From positions 1 to 64,000 of the IMG/VR virus record IMGVR_UViG_3300027801_002586: 64,000 nt of DNA. One strand, written 5' to 3'. This DNA comes from a virus. This document shows positions 48,711-59,343 of this stretch, piece by piece (positions within the stretch are counted from its first letter, which is position 1; each line of letters opens with the position of its first letter). The translations under genes were made by a program, and so were the position numbers. The notes beneath the pieces were generated by a model, which saw only the letters and a program-made list of their open reading frames with translations, was not told the origin of the DNA and made no database searches.

Positions 48711-51700
48711 ATGTTACAATTTGGCTTAACTGAAAAAGATAGAGAACAATTAGAATATCCAAAAAGATTGTTTAGTGGTTTTGGTAGAGACCCTAATGAT
48801 TTTATACATTTCTATGTCTATGATATGGAAGATACATTATTGGAAGATGATATTCTTAGTACGGGTGATGTATTATTCCGTAATGATAATACAATTGATT
48901 TAGATATTGGTGGCCACATCAGAGATTTAGGATATGATTCAGGTGAGTTCAAAGTAAAGTATCTTTTCCTTAGAAGATTAGCTGGACAAAAGAAAACCAT
49001 TATGGTGAACGATGAGGGATACATCAATATGGGAAAAATATCCACTAAGGTTATCAATGGCAAAACAAGATTTTTCAAAGGTGGGGAAACACCAACAAAT
49101 CAAACTTTAGAAGAGTTATATGCAAAAGAAATGAAATATGTGGTGAAAGAAGTTTCACCATCAAAAAATGAAGTAAAGGTAGATATTCAATTAATTAATA
49201 ATATACCATATCGTAAGAATTTTGCTGGTATAAATAAAGATTTTGTTTATGTTCCGAATAGAAAAGGTGGTTCTGGTGCTGGGACAATCAGATTTGACAA
49301 AACTGATGGTAATGTTTTAATACTTACTCCTGGACAATCCGAAAGAGGGTTCACAGATGCTATGGTGGGTGGTGATATTATTATTAAGGGTATGTATGAA
49401 TACACATTAACCGAAACTAAAATGGTAGAGATTAAGGTTAAGAAAGAAACTCAAGTTTTAGTTGATAAGGGAAATAGAAATTCTCCAAGACCTAAGGATA
49501 AAAAAGTATTATTCAATGATATTGTAAAAACTACTATCGATAAAGAACCTGTTGCAGTACGAGAAATATTAGAAGCAACACCCGGTCCTGACCAAGATTA
49601 CGAAGATTATAGAGATAATGATGAGTATGGAAGTGTTTGTTTTACTGGGGATACAAAAATTAAATTAAGTAATAATCGTACCATTCCAATCAAGATGATG
49701 AGACCTGGTATGAAAGTTAAAACCGAACAAGGTTACGCAAAAGTATTAAAGGTAGTTAAGGATAATCGACCTTATGGAGATAAATTAGTTCGTTACAAAA
49801 ATCTTACCACTACAGACCATCACCCAATTAAACATCAAGGTAAATGGTACTTAGCAAATGAAGTTGGTACTGAGTTTAAAGCTGGAGCATTAGATGTTTG
49901 GAATCTAATACTGGATAAACATCATACTATTATTGCTAATAATGTAACATCTGCAACACTTGGTAAGTGGAATAGTATTACTCATTTCTTAGAGAATAGA
50001 GATAAAAGAATTAATATGTTAAGATTATCTGAAGATTTTGAAGATAGTGGTGGAGGCGGTTCAAGTACCACAGTCAATACTGATAATTCTGCTGAAGAAG
50101 TACTTGCAGAAGTAATTAATAACATACCAGAAGATGAAAATGTTCCGGCAGATAGACTTCCGGCATCACCACTTGAACCAGATAACGAATATATTGTTGA
50201 TGAAAGACCAAGACCAATTACAAAAGAAATAATTGAAGATTTTGCTACTGATGAAGAGTCTATTCTAAAATTTAAAACTGTCGTAACATTTGAAAACGAA
50301 TTAGTTCCAATTGATGTGTTCACTCAAGTACCCATTGATTTTACAGCTAAGGTTGTTGAGATAATGGATTATAATAGAATAAGAGTTGATACTTCATATG
50401 AAGAAGGAGCAAATAAAGCAGACCATAGTGGTGAAGATAGATTTAATGATGTATTCACCGATATGTTTTTAACTTTTAGAAAAAATAAAGTAACCAGATT
50501 AAATACTTACATGGTTACTAAAGAGGGGTATCACTTATGTATAAATGTACTTGATGCACCCAAATCATCAGTTCCTGATAGTGATAAGAAATTACCGATA
50601 CGTGATGTGGCAGATAGAACTGCACGATATATTAAAACATATTCACCATTACCAGAAACGATTGAGAAAAATGATTTAGTTTATTTCGTAGAAGAAAAAA
50701 TGGAGCCATATGAAGATATGGTAAAATTAACAAAGTTTGTAGAAGAAACTCCTGAAGTATTATTTTTAAGAGTTCCAAATTTAAACTCAACAACAAATCC
50801 AATCAATTTTAGAAGTACTAATTATAAAAAGTATGATGATTTAATTGGAACTGATACACAAGTTCAGGAAGATATTACAAATTATATTCATTCAAGTAGT
50901 TTATTAGATGTGCAATTATCAATTGATTATTCTAAACGAACTGATGCAATTGGTTTAGACCGAACGGATTATGGGTTTGGAAACTTTATTAACTTTGGTG
51001 GAGCAGAAAATAGACTACGAAATTTTAAAAAGAAAATAACATTAATAGAGGGATATAAAACAGATTCACATAATTTAATAAACATATCTTCGTCAGCAGA
51101 TACACGAGCTAGTATAAATATGAAGAAACGTCAAGTGGTAAATAGTTTCGACCCATATGAAAATTATCTATATACTGTCTCATCAAGTTACGCTACAAGT
51201 TCAGTTGGTGAATATTATACTGCCTCATGGCCTAAGACAAGTGGTTCAAGAGCAGATGGTACAGACTTTACGTTAGAACATACAAGTGGTTCAACATTCA
51301 CTACTTGGTTTGATACTTGGACTGGATATGCAAAAGAATTTGATACTTATAACCAAAATAGTTTAGTAAATAATTTACCACTTCATGTGGCGAGTGATAC
51401 AGAGAATAAAGTATTCTTAGATTTTATGGATATGACTGGACAACAATTTGATGAGATATGGTCTTATATTAGACACTTCACGGATATAAATGAAAAGAGT
51501 AATAAATTATCAGAGGGCATTTCAAAAGATATAGTTCGCGAAGTAGCGAAGAGTATGGGATTTGAAGTTGATAGCGGAAATGATTTAGTTATCTTACCCG
51601 AATACTTGTTAGGTAAAACCGCAGATGGTGCAGATAAATATGAATCACCACAAGAAGAATTAACCGAAGAGATATGGAAACGAATTTTAGCTAATATGCC

Positions 51701-53729
51701 GTTCTTTATGAAGAACAAGGGTAACCAACGAGCGATGAAAGGGTTGATAAATTGTTATGGTATTCCAAGTTCAATACTAAGAATCCGAGAGTATGGTGGA
51801 CCAGATTTAAATGATAGTGTTAGTTATGAAATAAAACGAAAATTTAGTTATGCTGCGGATTTTAAATCGAGTGAGTATTTAAAATTCCCTTGGCAAGATG
51901 ATGGTACGAGTGGAATTAAACCAGAAACTATAGAATTTAGATTTAGAGCACCCACTTCAAAGGATATGACAATTGTTCAGAAAGGTGTTGGTAATCATAG
52001 TTTTGCAATTCAATTACAAGATAACGGAGCAACCGATTCTTATGGTAAGTTAAGATTTAGTGTATCTGCATCAACAGGTATTCAATTTATGACATCATCA
52101 CTACAACCATTTTATAATAATGATATGTGGAGTGTGATGTTAACACGAGTATCACAGAGTGGATTAGATTTAGTAACAGATGCAAACGCACAAGATATAA
52201 CATATCAGTTAACATCAAAACAATATGATGCTACAAGGCAAGTTATTTTATATCAAACAAGTGAGAGTGTAAGTATAGATGGAAATGCTTCTGCTGGAGC
52301 AGCATTTAATAATGCGTTCCATACTGATGGTACATTTTATATAGGTGGTAACGGAGAATTTGGTACAAGGTTTAGTGGTTCAATGATGGAGTTTAGATTG
52401 TGGAGTGAACCATTATCACAAAGTGTATTTGATAATCATGTCCAAGCACCAAAAAGTTATAATGGTAATACTACAAGTTCTGCTTATGATAATATGATAT
52501 TTAGATTACCAATAAATGATAATACTGATTTAAATACTTTACCAGAATCGGTAGATGATAAATCATATAAAACATCTTATCATACAAGTGCAAGTGCAGT
52601 TAACTTTAGTGGTAATCCATTTAGAAGTTTAGTAGACCAAGAAAAATTAAGAGTTCCAAACATTGGACCTCAAAGAAGAAACGCAACAAAGATTAGAAGT
52701 GAGGCAACTAAACTAAGTGGTAACTTATCATCAAACATTAGAGTTGAACAGTCATCAATGGATTTTGCACCAACAGATAGTAATAAACTTGGTATATTCT
52801 TTTCACCTACTGATGTAGTGAATGAAGATATAATGTATTCCTTAGCAGATATAAACCTTGATAATGAAATTGGTGACCCAAGAGACCAATATGCTGATAC
52901 CTATCGAGGATTAGAGAGAGTACAGCGAGAGTATTGGAAAAAGTATAGTCGTTCAAATAACTTTTGGGATTATATGAGAATCATAACTTTCTTTGATGGA
53001 AGTATTTGGAGTCAATTAAGGAATATGGTCCCAGCAAGAACAAATGCAACACTTGGTTTATTAATAGAACCAAATATTTTAGAGAGAAGTAAACAGGTAG
53101 TGGGTAAAGTACCAAGTTTCGAAAATACATATTATGAAAATGCTAATCAATTTGGAGATGGAATACAATTATCAAGTAGGTTAAGTAGTTCTGCAGCACC
53201 TAATCCATTTACACTTTCGGGTACATTACCTTTATATGAGGGTGAAATTAATTTATATACAATGGATAGTGGTTCAATTGGAATACTTGGGAATCCAACA
53301 TTAAATAAGATAGCAGAGATAGACCCAAGAACACCATTCCAATCACTTTATGCAACAGCAAGTATTACATTCGGTGATATAGATATAACATTTGAAGAAG
53401 CGGTGCAACCTTTTATCACTGCTTCAAGATTATCAGAACATAATGATATTAAAGTTCCTTACTATACGAGTTCATTATCGGATTCAATAGCAAAGGGATA
53501 TGGATATCATACAGAGTACAATGGGAATTACCAATTTAGTGCATCATACGAAAGAAGTTCATACACGAGTGTAGCACTTGATTCATCACTATTTAGGTTA
53601 TTCTATAAAGGTAGCAATTTAACAAAAAACAACACGATAGATGGATTAGACCCAGTTGAAATAACGATTACTACACCTTCAAGGTTGGTAACACAAGAAC
53701 CTGGTGATTCTAAATTAAAAGTAGAGTAA
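48711..53729 (+). CDS. giant tail protein with Hint and LamG-like domains
   Basis: 1672 residues. The N-terminus (FGLTEKDREQLEYPKRLF) is a common start of marine phage tail proteins. Near residue 309 begins CFTGDTKIKLSNNRTIPIKMMRPG, a Hint (hedgehog/intein) block A; TTTDHHPIKHQGKWYLANEVG is block B, and VWNLILDKHHTIIANN near 400 the closing block, without the usual final HN-Cys/Ser. Residues about 1070-1245 resemble a LamG/concanavalin domain. Hint domains can self-cleave or splice; here it may process the tail protein during assembly. Longest gene in the window. Confidence 0.75.
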   Translation: MLQFGLTEKDREQLEYPKRLFSGFGRDPNDFIHFYVYDMEDTLLEDDILSTGDVLFRNDNTIDLDIGGHIRDLGYDSGEFKVKYLFLRRLAGQKKTIMVNDEGYINMGKISTKVINGKTRFFKGGETPTNQTLEELYAKEMKYVVKEVSPSKNEVKVDIQLINNIPYRKNFAGINKDFVYVPNRKGGSGAGTIRFDKTDGNVLILTPGQSERGFTDAMVGGDIIIKGMYEYTLTETKMVEIKVKKETQVLVDKGNRNSPRPKDKKVLFNDIVKTTIDKEPVAVREILEATPGPDQDYEDYRDNDEYGSVCFTGDTKIKLSNNRTIPIKMMRPGMKVKTEQGYAKVLKVVKDNRPYGDKLVRYKNLTTTDHHPIKHQGKWYLANEVGTEFKAGALDVWNLILDKHHTIIANNVTSATLGKWNSITHFLENRDKRINMLRLSEDFEDSGGGGSSTTVNTDNSAEEVLAEVINNIPEDENVPADRLPASPLEPDNEYIVDERPRPITKEIIEDFATDEESILKFKTVVTFENELVPIDVFTQVPIDFTAKVVEIMDYNRIRVDTSYEEGANKADHSGEDRFNDVFTDMFLTFRKNKVTRLNTYMVTKEGYHLCINVLDAPKSSVPDSDKKLPIRDVADRTARYIKTYSPLPETIEKNDLVYFVEEKMEPYEDMVKLTKFVEETPEVLFLRVPNLNSTTNPINFRSTNYKKYDDLIGTDTQVQEDITNYIHSSSLLDVQLSIDYSKRTDAIGLDRTDYGFGNFINFGGAENRLRNFKKKITLIEGYKTDSHNLINISSSADTRASINMKKRQVVNSFDPYENYLYTVSSSYATSSVGEYYTASWPKTSGSRADGTDFTLEHTSGSTFTTWFDTWTGYAKEFDTYNQNSLVNNLPLHVASDTENKVFLDFMDMTGQQFDEIWSYIRHFTDINEKSNKLSEGISKDIVREVAKSMGFEVDSGNDLVILPEYLLGKTADGADKYESPQEELTEEIWKRILANMPFFMKNKGNQRAMKGLINCYGIPSSILRIREYGGPDLNDSVSYEIKRKFSYAADFKSSEYLKFPWQDDGTSGIKPETIEFRFRAPTSKDMTIVQKGVGNHSFAIQLQDNGATDSYGKLRFSVSASTGIQFMTSSLQPFYNNDMWSVMLTRVSQSGLDLVTDANAQDITYQLTSKQYDATRQVILYQTSESVSIDGNASAGAAFNNAFHTDGTFYIGGNGEFGTRFSGSMMEFRLWSEPLSQSVFDNHVQAPKSYNGNTTSSAYDNMIFRLPINDNTDLNTLPESVDDKSYKTSYHTSASAVNFSGNPFRSLVDQEKLRVPNIGPQRRNATKIRSEATKLSGNLSSNIRVEQSSMDFAPTDSNKLGIFFSPTDVVNEDIMYSLADINLDNEIGDPRDQYADTYRGLERVQREYWKKYSRSNNFWDYMRIITFFDGSIWSQLRNMVPARTNATLGLLIEPNILERSKQVVGKVPSFENTYYENANQFGDGIQLSSRLSSSAAPNPFTLSGTLPLYEGEINLYTMDSGSIGILGNPTLNKIAEIDPRTPFQSLYATASITFGDIDITFEEAVQPFITASRLSEHNDIKVPYYTSSLSDSIAKGYGYHTEYNGNYQFSASYERSSYTSVALDSSLFRLFYKGSNLTKNNTIDGLDPVEITITTPSRLVTQEPGDSKLKVE

Positions 53730-53744
53730 AACTTTGCATTCTTA

Positions 53745-53754
53745 TATTTATATA
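53745..53754 (+). promoter_or_regulatory. TATTTATATA motif (candidate late promoter)
   Basis: In the 68-base gap between the giant gene and the next structural gene, the kind of place a late promoter is needed. Confidence 0.5.
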
Positions 53755-53797
53755 TGAACGCTATCCATCTTAGTTCAATTCAACAGGAGTAAAAAAA

Positions 53798-54553
53798 ATG
53801 GGATTTTTAAATAACACAAGCGTAACCGTCGATGCCGTTCTTACGAAGAAAGGTCGAGAATTACTCGCAAGAGGTCAAGACGAGTTCAAAATAACGAAAT
53901 TTGCTTTAGCAGACGATGAAATCGATTATCGTTTGTGGGATACAGCACATCCTAATGGTTCTAATTATTATGGCGCAGTGATTGAAAACATGCCGTTATT
54001 AGAAGCATTTGTAGATGAGAATCAAATATTAAGATATAAATTAGTATCTCTTCCAAAGAATACTGCGAAACTTCCTATCTTGGAAGTTCCATCACCATCA
54101 TTGGTTTTTAATGGACCTGGTATTACCCAGACCATTACACCAAATACAAGAAATGGTAGTGATGCTGAAGGTGGTTATAGTTTCGTATTACACGATGCTA
54201 CTATCGCTAACTTAACACCAGTAATCATTAGGAAGAATAAAAAGAGACGAAAGAGTAAAAAACTTAAGCTTGGAGCAGCTCAAAAATTTGGAGCAGCAGC
54301 ACTTATGAATGAATTTGATTTCATACAAAAAGAAGATATAGCAGATTTACAAATGAACACGGGTGCAACAACACCAGTATTCCTAAATGAAGAAGAGAGA
54401 AAGCGTTCAATCACTTTATCTGGACATTCAGTAAATCTTGTTTCTCGTTCAGTAACAACAGATACTTCAACCAATATAACGGTCGTGGGATTATCAACAG
54501 GTGCTACATACAATGTGGCAGTTACGATAAAAGCCGACCAGAGTACACTATAA
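53798..54553 (+). CDS. phage structural protein, conserved N-terminus
   Basis: 251 residues with AGGAG. MGFLNNTSVTVDAVLTKKGRELLARGQDEFKITKFALADDE is largely the opening of a conserved phage virion family (GxxxNxxVTVDAxLTKKGRE). A basic patch (KNKKRRKSKKLKLG) follows, then a beta C-terminus. Assembly role not known. Confidence 0.65.
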   Translation: MGFLNNTSVTVDAVLTKKGRELLARGQDEFKITKFALADDEIDYRLWDTAHPNGSNYYGAVIENMPLLEAFVDENQILRYKLVSLPKNTAKLPILEVPSPSLVFNGPGITQTITPNTRNGSDAEGGYSFVLHDATIANLTPVIIRKNKKRRKSKKLKLGAAQKFGAAALMNEFDFIQKEDIADLQMNTGATTPVFLNEEERKRSITLSGHSVNLVSRSVTTDTSTNITVVGLSTGATYNVAVTIKADQSTL

Positions 54554-54560
54554 GGAGTAG

Positions 54561-55574
54561 ATGATGTCAGTATTTACAAGATTCGATTTTTCAAATGATG
54601 TAGTGGAAAACCAACGAGTTAAAATATCGAGTGGTATTTTTAGTGGTGGAAGTGGAACAATGACCGCATTTTATACTGCTTCTTCACAAGGACAAGTAAC
54701 AGGTTCTCACTTATCGATATATCACCAAGACCCCGCTACTAATGCTTCAACCGCAGAGATTCAATTTTCGTTGGGATATGCTCACTTTCAAGGAAGTGGT
54801 TCAGCAGGAAACACCACAAAGTTAACAACAGGTGGTAGAGATTCTGCAACAATGTATAGACAATTTTCTAATGTATTGTTACCACCACTAACAGAAAAGT
54901 TTAGTTTTTCAAGTTCGCCATCGGCATCTGAAGATTTCTACTTTGTTAGTTTTAACAGAGCACGAATGAGAGAAAAGATTGACCCTGGTAATTGGGAAAT
55001 TAAAGTTGGTACGACACACTTGATTGATGATAGTGGTGCTACAAATAATCCTACAGTCAATGAGGGTGGTAGAGTGTATAATATTGTTTCGGGTTCATTA
55101 GAGACTGGAACTGGTGTTATTAAAACTGCAGCAGCTTCACAAACTGGTGGAGCAATTGGAGCATTTTATCCTGATTTGGGGATTATATTATTAAACGCAA
55201 CACATATGGATGACGTCGCTGGAATGGGTACTGCAAGAAGTACCGATTCATTTGATGATAATCCTAAAAAGTTCTTTAATAAAATTGTAACTGGGACGAA
55301 GTTCCAAGTTCGTAGAGAAGAAGAAATTAGTTCTACTAACTTCTTTTGTAGGGTTAATAATAAAAAGTATAACTTTAGTTCTAACCCAACTTTCTTTACA
55401 GGTTCAGATGGAGCTATGACAAACTCAACATTCTTTAAAGACCCTAAAGTGTACATTACACAAGTTGGACTTTATAATGAAGATAATGAGTTGTTGGCAG
55501 TTGCAAAATTAAGTAAACCAATATTAAAATCATATTCAAGAGAAGCTATTATAAAAGTAAAACTTGACTTCTAA
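54561..55574 (+). CDS. structural protein, paralogue 1
   Basis: 337 residues. Ser/Gly-rich beta protein; the end ITQVGLYNEDNELLAVAKLSKPI and a final aromatic KVKLDF match the next gene product. AAGGAG upstream. A tail-tip or fibre-like protein is likely. Confidence 0.6.
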   Translation: MMSVFTRFDFSNDVVENQRVKISSGIFSGGSGTMTAFYTASSQGQVTGSHLSIYHQDPATNASTAEIQFSLGYAHFQGSGSAGNTTKLTTGGRDSATMYRQFSNVLLPPLTEKFSFSSSPSASEDFYFVSFNRARMREKIDPGNWEIKVGTTHLIDDSGATNNPTVNEGGRVYNIVSGSLETGTGVIKTAAASQTGGAIGAFYPDLGIILLNATHMDDVAGMGTARSTDSFDDNPKKFFNKIVTGTKFQVRREEEISSTNFFCRVNNKKYNFSSNPTFFTGSDGAMTNSTFFKDPKVYITQVGLYNEDNELLAVAKLSKPILKSYSREAIIKVKLDF

Positions 55575-55586
55575 AGGGGAAGGATA

Positions 55587-56594
55587 ATGTTAAAAAACAT
55601 TGACCCGTCCGATAAGTCAATCAAACCTTTTAAAGTTTTTAAAAACTTCACTCTCACTAATATTAGTAGTGGGAGTGGACATTTAACTTTAAAAGCAGTT
55701 AGTGGTTCTATTCATAATTTTATGACTGGGTCTGCCGCTTCACAAAGTTTCGGTAGATATGTCCACGCAAGTGGTGGTTTTGAATTTGGAACATATTATG
55801 ATATTCCAAATTACTTTATGATTAAAAACTTATATTATGAAAATGATGAACCTTTAAGGACATTCGGAAGTAACAATTACAAAAAAACTAAAAAAGTATT
55901 AGGTGGTAGTGCACGAGTATTTACTATCCCACGAAACTTATTTGGTGAAAAAGTAAAGCCGGGTAGTATCCAAATGGATGTAACTACTGGTGGAGTTACC
56001 TATGATTTAAGAGATGATGGTGATGGTAATATTTATGATTACAATTACTCATCAAGTTTTGCAGCGTACAAATCATCATCATGGGATTATGATAAAGCGG
56101 ATGCAAACGGAAGTGGTTCTCAAGTAGGAAACGCTTTTTACGAGCATGGTGTGATAGTAATCACAGATACAGGTTCATTATGGAATGCTGGAACTGATAC
56201 TGGACACGATTTAAAATATAAATCTACACAAACAATATACGAATATGAATATATTGTTACGTTAGAACCAAACGAATATAATGCCACAACAAACATAAGT
56301 ACAACATTTGAACGGAGTGGTAGTATATCTATAGGAAAGGGTAGTAAAAATATTTCACAATTCTTTCCACCTAACTCAGACCCTACAGGACATGGGACTG
56401 GGAGTTATAAAGATGAATATAATGCAGCAGTAAAATACGAGGGATTTGTAACACATTCAGATTTCGAACCTTATTTAACAACAGTCGGTTTGTATAATGA
56501 TAATAATGAATTATTGGTAGTTGGTAAATTAGCCAAACCAGTAAGGTTATCTAAAGAGACACAAACTTCAATAGTTGTTAGATTTGATGTTTAA
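55587..56594 (+). CDS. structural protein, paralogue 2
   Basis: 335 residues. Same closing pattern as its neighbour (LTTVGLYNDNNELLVVGKLAKPV ... VVRFDV), so a tandem duplication with divergence. The middle is Ser/Gly/Tyr-rich. Stacked copies suggest they form parts of one complex. Confidence 0.6.
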   Translation: MLKNIDPSDKSIKPFKVFKNFTLTNISSGSGHLTLKAVSGSIHNFMTGSAASQSFGRYVHASGGFEFGTYYDIPNYFMIKNLYYENDEPLRTFGSNNYKKTKKVLGGSARVFTIPRNLFGEKVKPGSIQMDVTTGGVTYDLRDDGDGNIYDYNYSSSFAAYKSSSWDYDKADANGSGSQVGNAFYEHGVIVITDTGSLWNAGTDTGHDLKYKSTQTIYEYEYIVTLEPNEYNATTNISTTFERSGSISIGKGSKNISQFFPPNSDPTGHGTGSYKDEYNAAVKYEGFVTHSDFEPYLTTVGLYNDNNELLVVGKLAKPVRLSKETQTSIVVRFDV

Positions 56595-56609
56595 TTTATA
56601 AATATATTA

Positions 56610-56618
56610 TATTTATTA
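56610..56618 (+). promoter_or_regulatory. TATTTATTA motif (candidate late promoter)
   Basis: In the 112-base gap before the secretion island, with no better promoter seen. Confidence 0.35.
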
Positions 56619-56706
56619 TAGGAACAGACATTCCCACATATATCCGTTAGCATACCCGCGACCGGAAGGTTAATACAGATAGAATAACACATTACTGGAG
56701 TTTTGA

Positions 56707-59337
56707 ATGTTTAATAAATATTTAAAGTCTATGGTTCTATTATTGGTACTTTCCCTTTCGTGGGCACAAGAGCCAATAATTCGAATCAAGCAAACAGGTG
56801 AATATAATTTACCAAAAACTTGGTGGAGAGACTCAGATACTTTCCAACTACAGACATATCTTGCGGATGATACAAATAATCCCGCTTTATATAACAATAA
56901 CTTTGATGCATTTAGAGATAGTGTACTGACTATGGAAGTTACACTTGATGATAATGGTGCAGATATTACTGCATTCAGATTAGATATAATCTTTGATAAT
57001 GATTTAATCGATTGGGACCACAATGATACTGAAGTAATAAAAGGTTCTCACTTATCAGCTGCAACCGAGGGAGATTCTACAGCGGGTGCGGATTACTCAT
57101 ATGAAGTAGTTCATTATTCTGATGTTGGGTATATAGATTCAATTCAAACTGCAAATAGTGAAATATCAGAAGCGAATGCACGATATGATTGGTTAAGAAT
57201 TACTATGGTATCACACAACGGAAACACTTTTAAGTTTGGTGGTGGTAATGGTGTACAGAAACAATTAATAAAATTAAATTTTAAAATAGATGATGTGGTG
57301 GATAATTTTCAACCACAATCATTTAGAATACCAACACTTTATAGTGGTGGAATGGGGTACTACACTTACGCTTCAGACGACTATCTATTAGATTACAAGG
57401 TTTACATCGATGGTAACTGGGGAACAGAAGAAACTTATGATGGTGGAGCTCGTGGAGATATTTCACTTCATCCAAAACTTTTAGATGTTGAGGGATTCTT
57501 TAGATACGCTCAACGTAATGGTACTGATGATGATAAAACTTATCCATATTGGAAAATTAAATTTGAATTGGATGCTAGTAATCCGTCAAGTTATTCCACT
57601 TGGTATAATATAGAAGGCATACCTAATGATGTAAATACTGCAGATGAGGATTTATCCGATGATGTAATTGGTGACCATACTTCTACATTTTGGTATGATG
57701 ATAAATCTACAACTGCAATGCAAACTTTACCAGGTGAGGGATTCTTAGGAATTAGTTATTATGATTCGACATATACAGATGATAGAGGATATTTTAATAT
57801 TCAATTACCACGAAACAATTATTATCGTGTTTCATTTTTCCCACCAGATGCTGAGGATAATATAGAAACTCATACTCAACTCGAACTTGATAGGTACGCA
57901 ATTACTAATCTTAATGATGCAATTGCCTCATTCAATTTTCAGTCTAATAAATTTAAATCCGTAGTGGGAGTTGATACTTTAAATTCAGTTGAATACTTTA
58001 TCGGAGATGTTGATGGAGATGATGTATTTCAATTAAATGACTCATATTTTTTATGGGCATATACATCACAGATACTTGAAAACTACACTCACTTAAATGG
58101 AAACTCTTACGAGAATTGGGGTACGATAGATACTTTAAGAGAAAATAATCAACCATTTCCTTATGTTTGGTATGAGAGTTTAGGAGCACAGAAGTATGAA
58201 TTTACAGTCTTTCCTGATGCAGATTTTGACCAAAGTGCAACATTACAATTTGGACAGATAGAAGTTATCAACCCACTTATGAATACAATTCAGACTGGAT
58301 TAGATACATTAAGTTTAAACTTAGGTGCAGGTATATCTACATATGGTAGTGATGCTAATCCAGATGTTACACTTCCTGATTGGGCATATTTCTTTACAGG
58401 AGATATTAATGCAACTGGTACTAAAGTTGATGAAACAGATGGTGATGGATACATTAATGTAAACGGAAATACATTTTATAGATGGGGCAGTGGTACTGCA
58501 CCAGGTACTTGGGCAAATAAAATTGTATCATCTACACCCGATGTGTTTTTTACAATGCCAGCAGATTCAACTGTCAGGGTTCAAAGTGGTGACCAAATAG
58601 AAGTTCCATTATATATTACACCTGAACAATTAAAAGCAATTCAAGTTGCTGGATTTGAGTTTGAAGTAGAGTTTAATACTAATCAATTAAAATTTATAGA
58701 TATGAAAACGGATGTTCTTCCAGGCCCATGGTTTACTTATGTAAACGTACATGAAGCAGATGATATTGGGTATCAGAAAGTTTCCTTTGGTGGTATGGAT
58801 TACTCACCAGGTAACGCACCTGAAACGTATTGGATAGATGAACCAATGATTGCGTTGAATATGATTTTTCAAGCAAACTTTCCAGATTCGGAATGGACTG
58901 AAGCAGATGTGCAATTCGTAGGAAAGTATTCCGCGGGAGACCCAAGTGGTAATGACTTATTAGTAGATAGACAAGATGGTAAAGTATTGGTATGGAATAA
59001 GTATTGGGCATTCGGTGGTGGTGAACCAAACGATGATGAACTAACTTATAACTATCCAAATCCATTTGATGAAACTACTAAGTTCCAGTTCTTTGTAGAT
59101 GAACTAACCGATGTAAAGATATACATATTAAATTCAATGGGACAATATGTAGGTACATTATTAGATGAATCAGTTTCACAAGGTATTCATACATTTGATT
59201 TTAATAACCAACCAAGTGTTTGGTTACCTGAAGAAAGTGTTTATCAACAACACCAATCGTTAGAACCAGGTGTTTATATATTTGTTCTTGAGACAGATAA
59301 GAGAATTAAAGCAAACAAATTCACGGTCGTGAAATAG
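56707..59337 (+). CDS. secreted multidomain protein with T9SS C-terminal sorting domain
   Basis: 876 residues. A signal peptide (LLLVLSLSWAQ) starts it. A beta domain follows, then GDVDGDDVFQLNDSYFLW (about 433) and GDINATGTKVDETDGDGYIN (about 564), dockerin-like calcium loops. About 615-765 resembles a cohesin-type beta sandwich. The end, from about 780, NYPNPFDETTKFQFFVDEL, KIYILNSMGQYVGTL and PGVYIFVLE through a basic KANKFTVVK, is the type A sorting domain of T9SS cargo. It would be exported and placed on the cell surface, unexpected for a phage. Confidence 0.8.
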   Translation: MFNKYLKSMVLLLVLSLSWAQEPIIRIKQTGEYNLPKTWWRDSDTFQLQTYLADDTNNPALYNNNFDAFRDSVLTMEVTLDDNGADITAFRLDIIFDNDLIDWDHNDTEVIKGSHLSAATEGDSTAGADYSYEVVHYSDVGYIDSIQTANSEISEANARYDWLRITMVSHNGNTFKFGGGNGVQKQLIKLNFKIDDVVDNFQPQSFRIPTLYSGGMGYYTYASDDYLLDYKVYIDGNWGTEETYDGGARGDISLHPKLLDVEGFFRYAQRNGTDDDKTYPYWKIKFELDASNPSSYSTWYNIEGIPNDVNTADEDLSDDVIGDHTSTFWYDDKSTTAMQTLPGEGFLGISYYDSTYTDDRGYFNIQLPRNNYYRVSFFPPDAEDNIETHTQLELDRYAITNLNDAIASFNFQSNKFKSVVGVDTLNSVEYFIGDVDGDDVFQLNDSYFLWAYTSQILENYTHLNGNSYENWGTIDTLRENNQPFPYVWYESLGAQKYEFTVFPDADFDQSATLQFGQIEVINPLMNTIQTGLDTLSLNLGAGISTYGSDANPDVTLPDWAYFFTGDINATGTKVDETDGDGYINVNGNTFYRWGSGTAPGTWANKIVSSTPDVFFTMPADSTVRVQSGDQIEVPLYITPEQLKAIQVAGFEFEVEFNTNQLKFIDMKTDVLPGPWFTYVNVHEADDIGYQKVSFGGMDYSPGNAPETYWIDEPMIALNMIFQANFPDSEWTEADVQFVGKYSAGDPSGNDLLVDRQDGKVLVWNKYWAFGGGEPNDDELTYNYPNPFDETTKFQFFVDELTDVKIYILNSMGQYVGTLLDESVSQGIHTFDFNNQPSVWLPEESVYQQHQSLEPGVYIFVLETDKRIKANKFTVVK

Positions 59338-59343
59338 GAAGAG

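Noticed and set aside
49982-50323. 113-codon minus-strand frame
   Set aside because: Antisense to the giant tail gene; Ser-rich product typical of reading an AT-rich acidic gene backwards.
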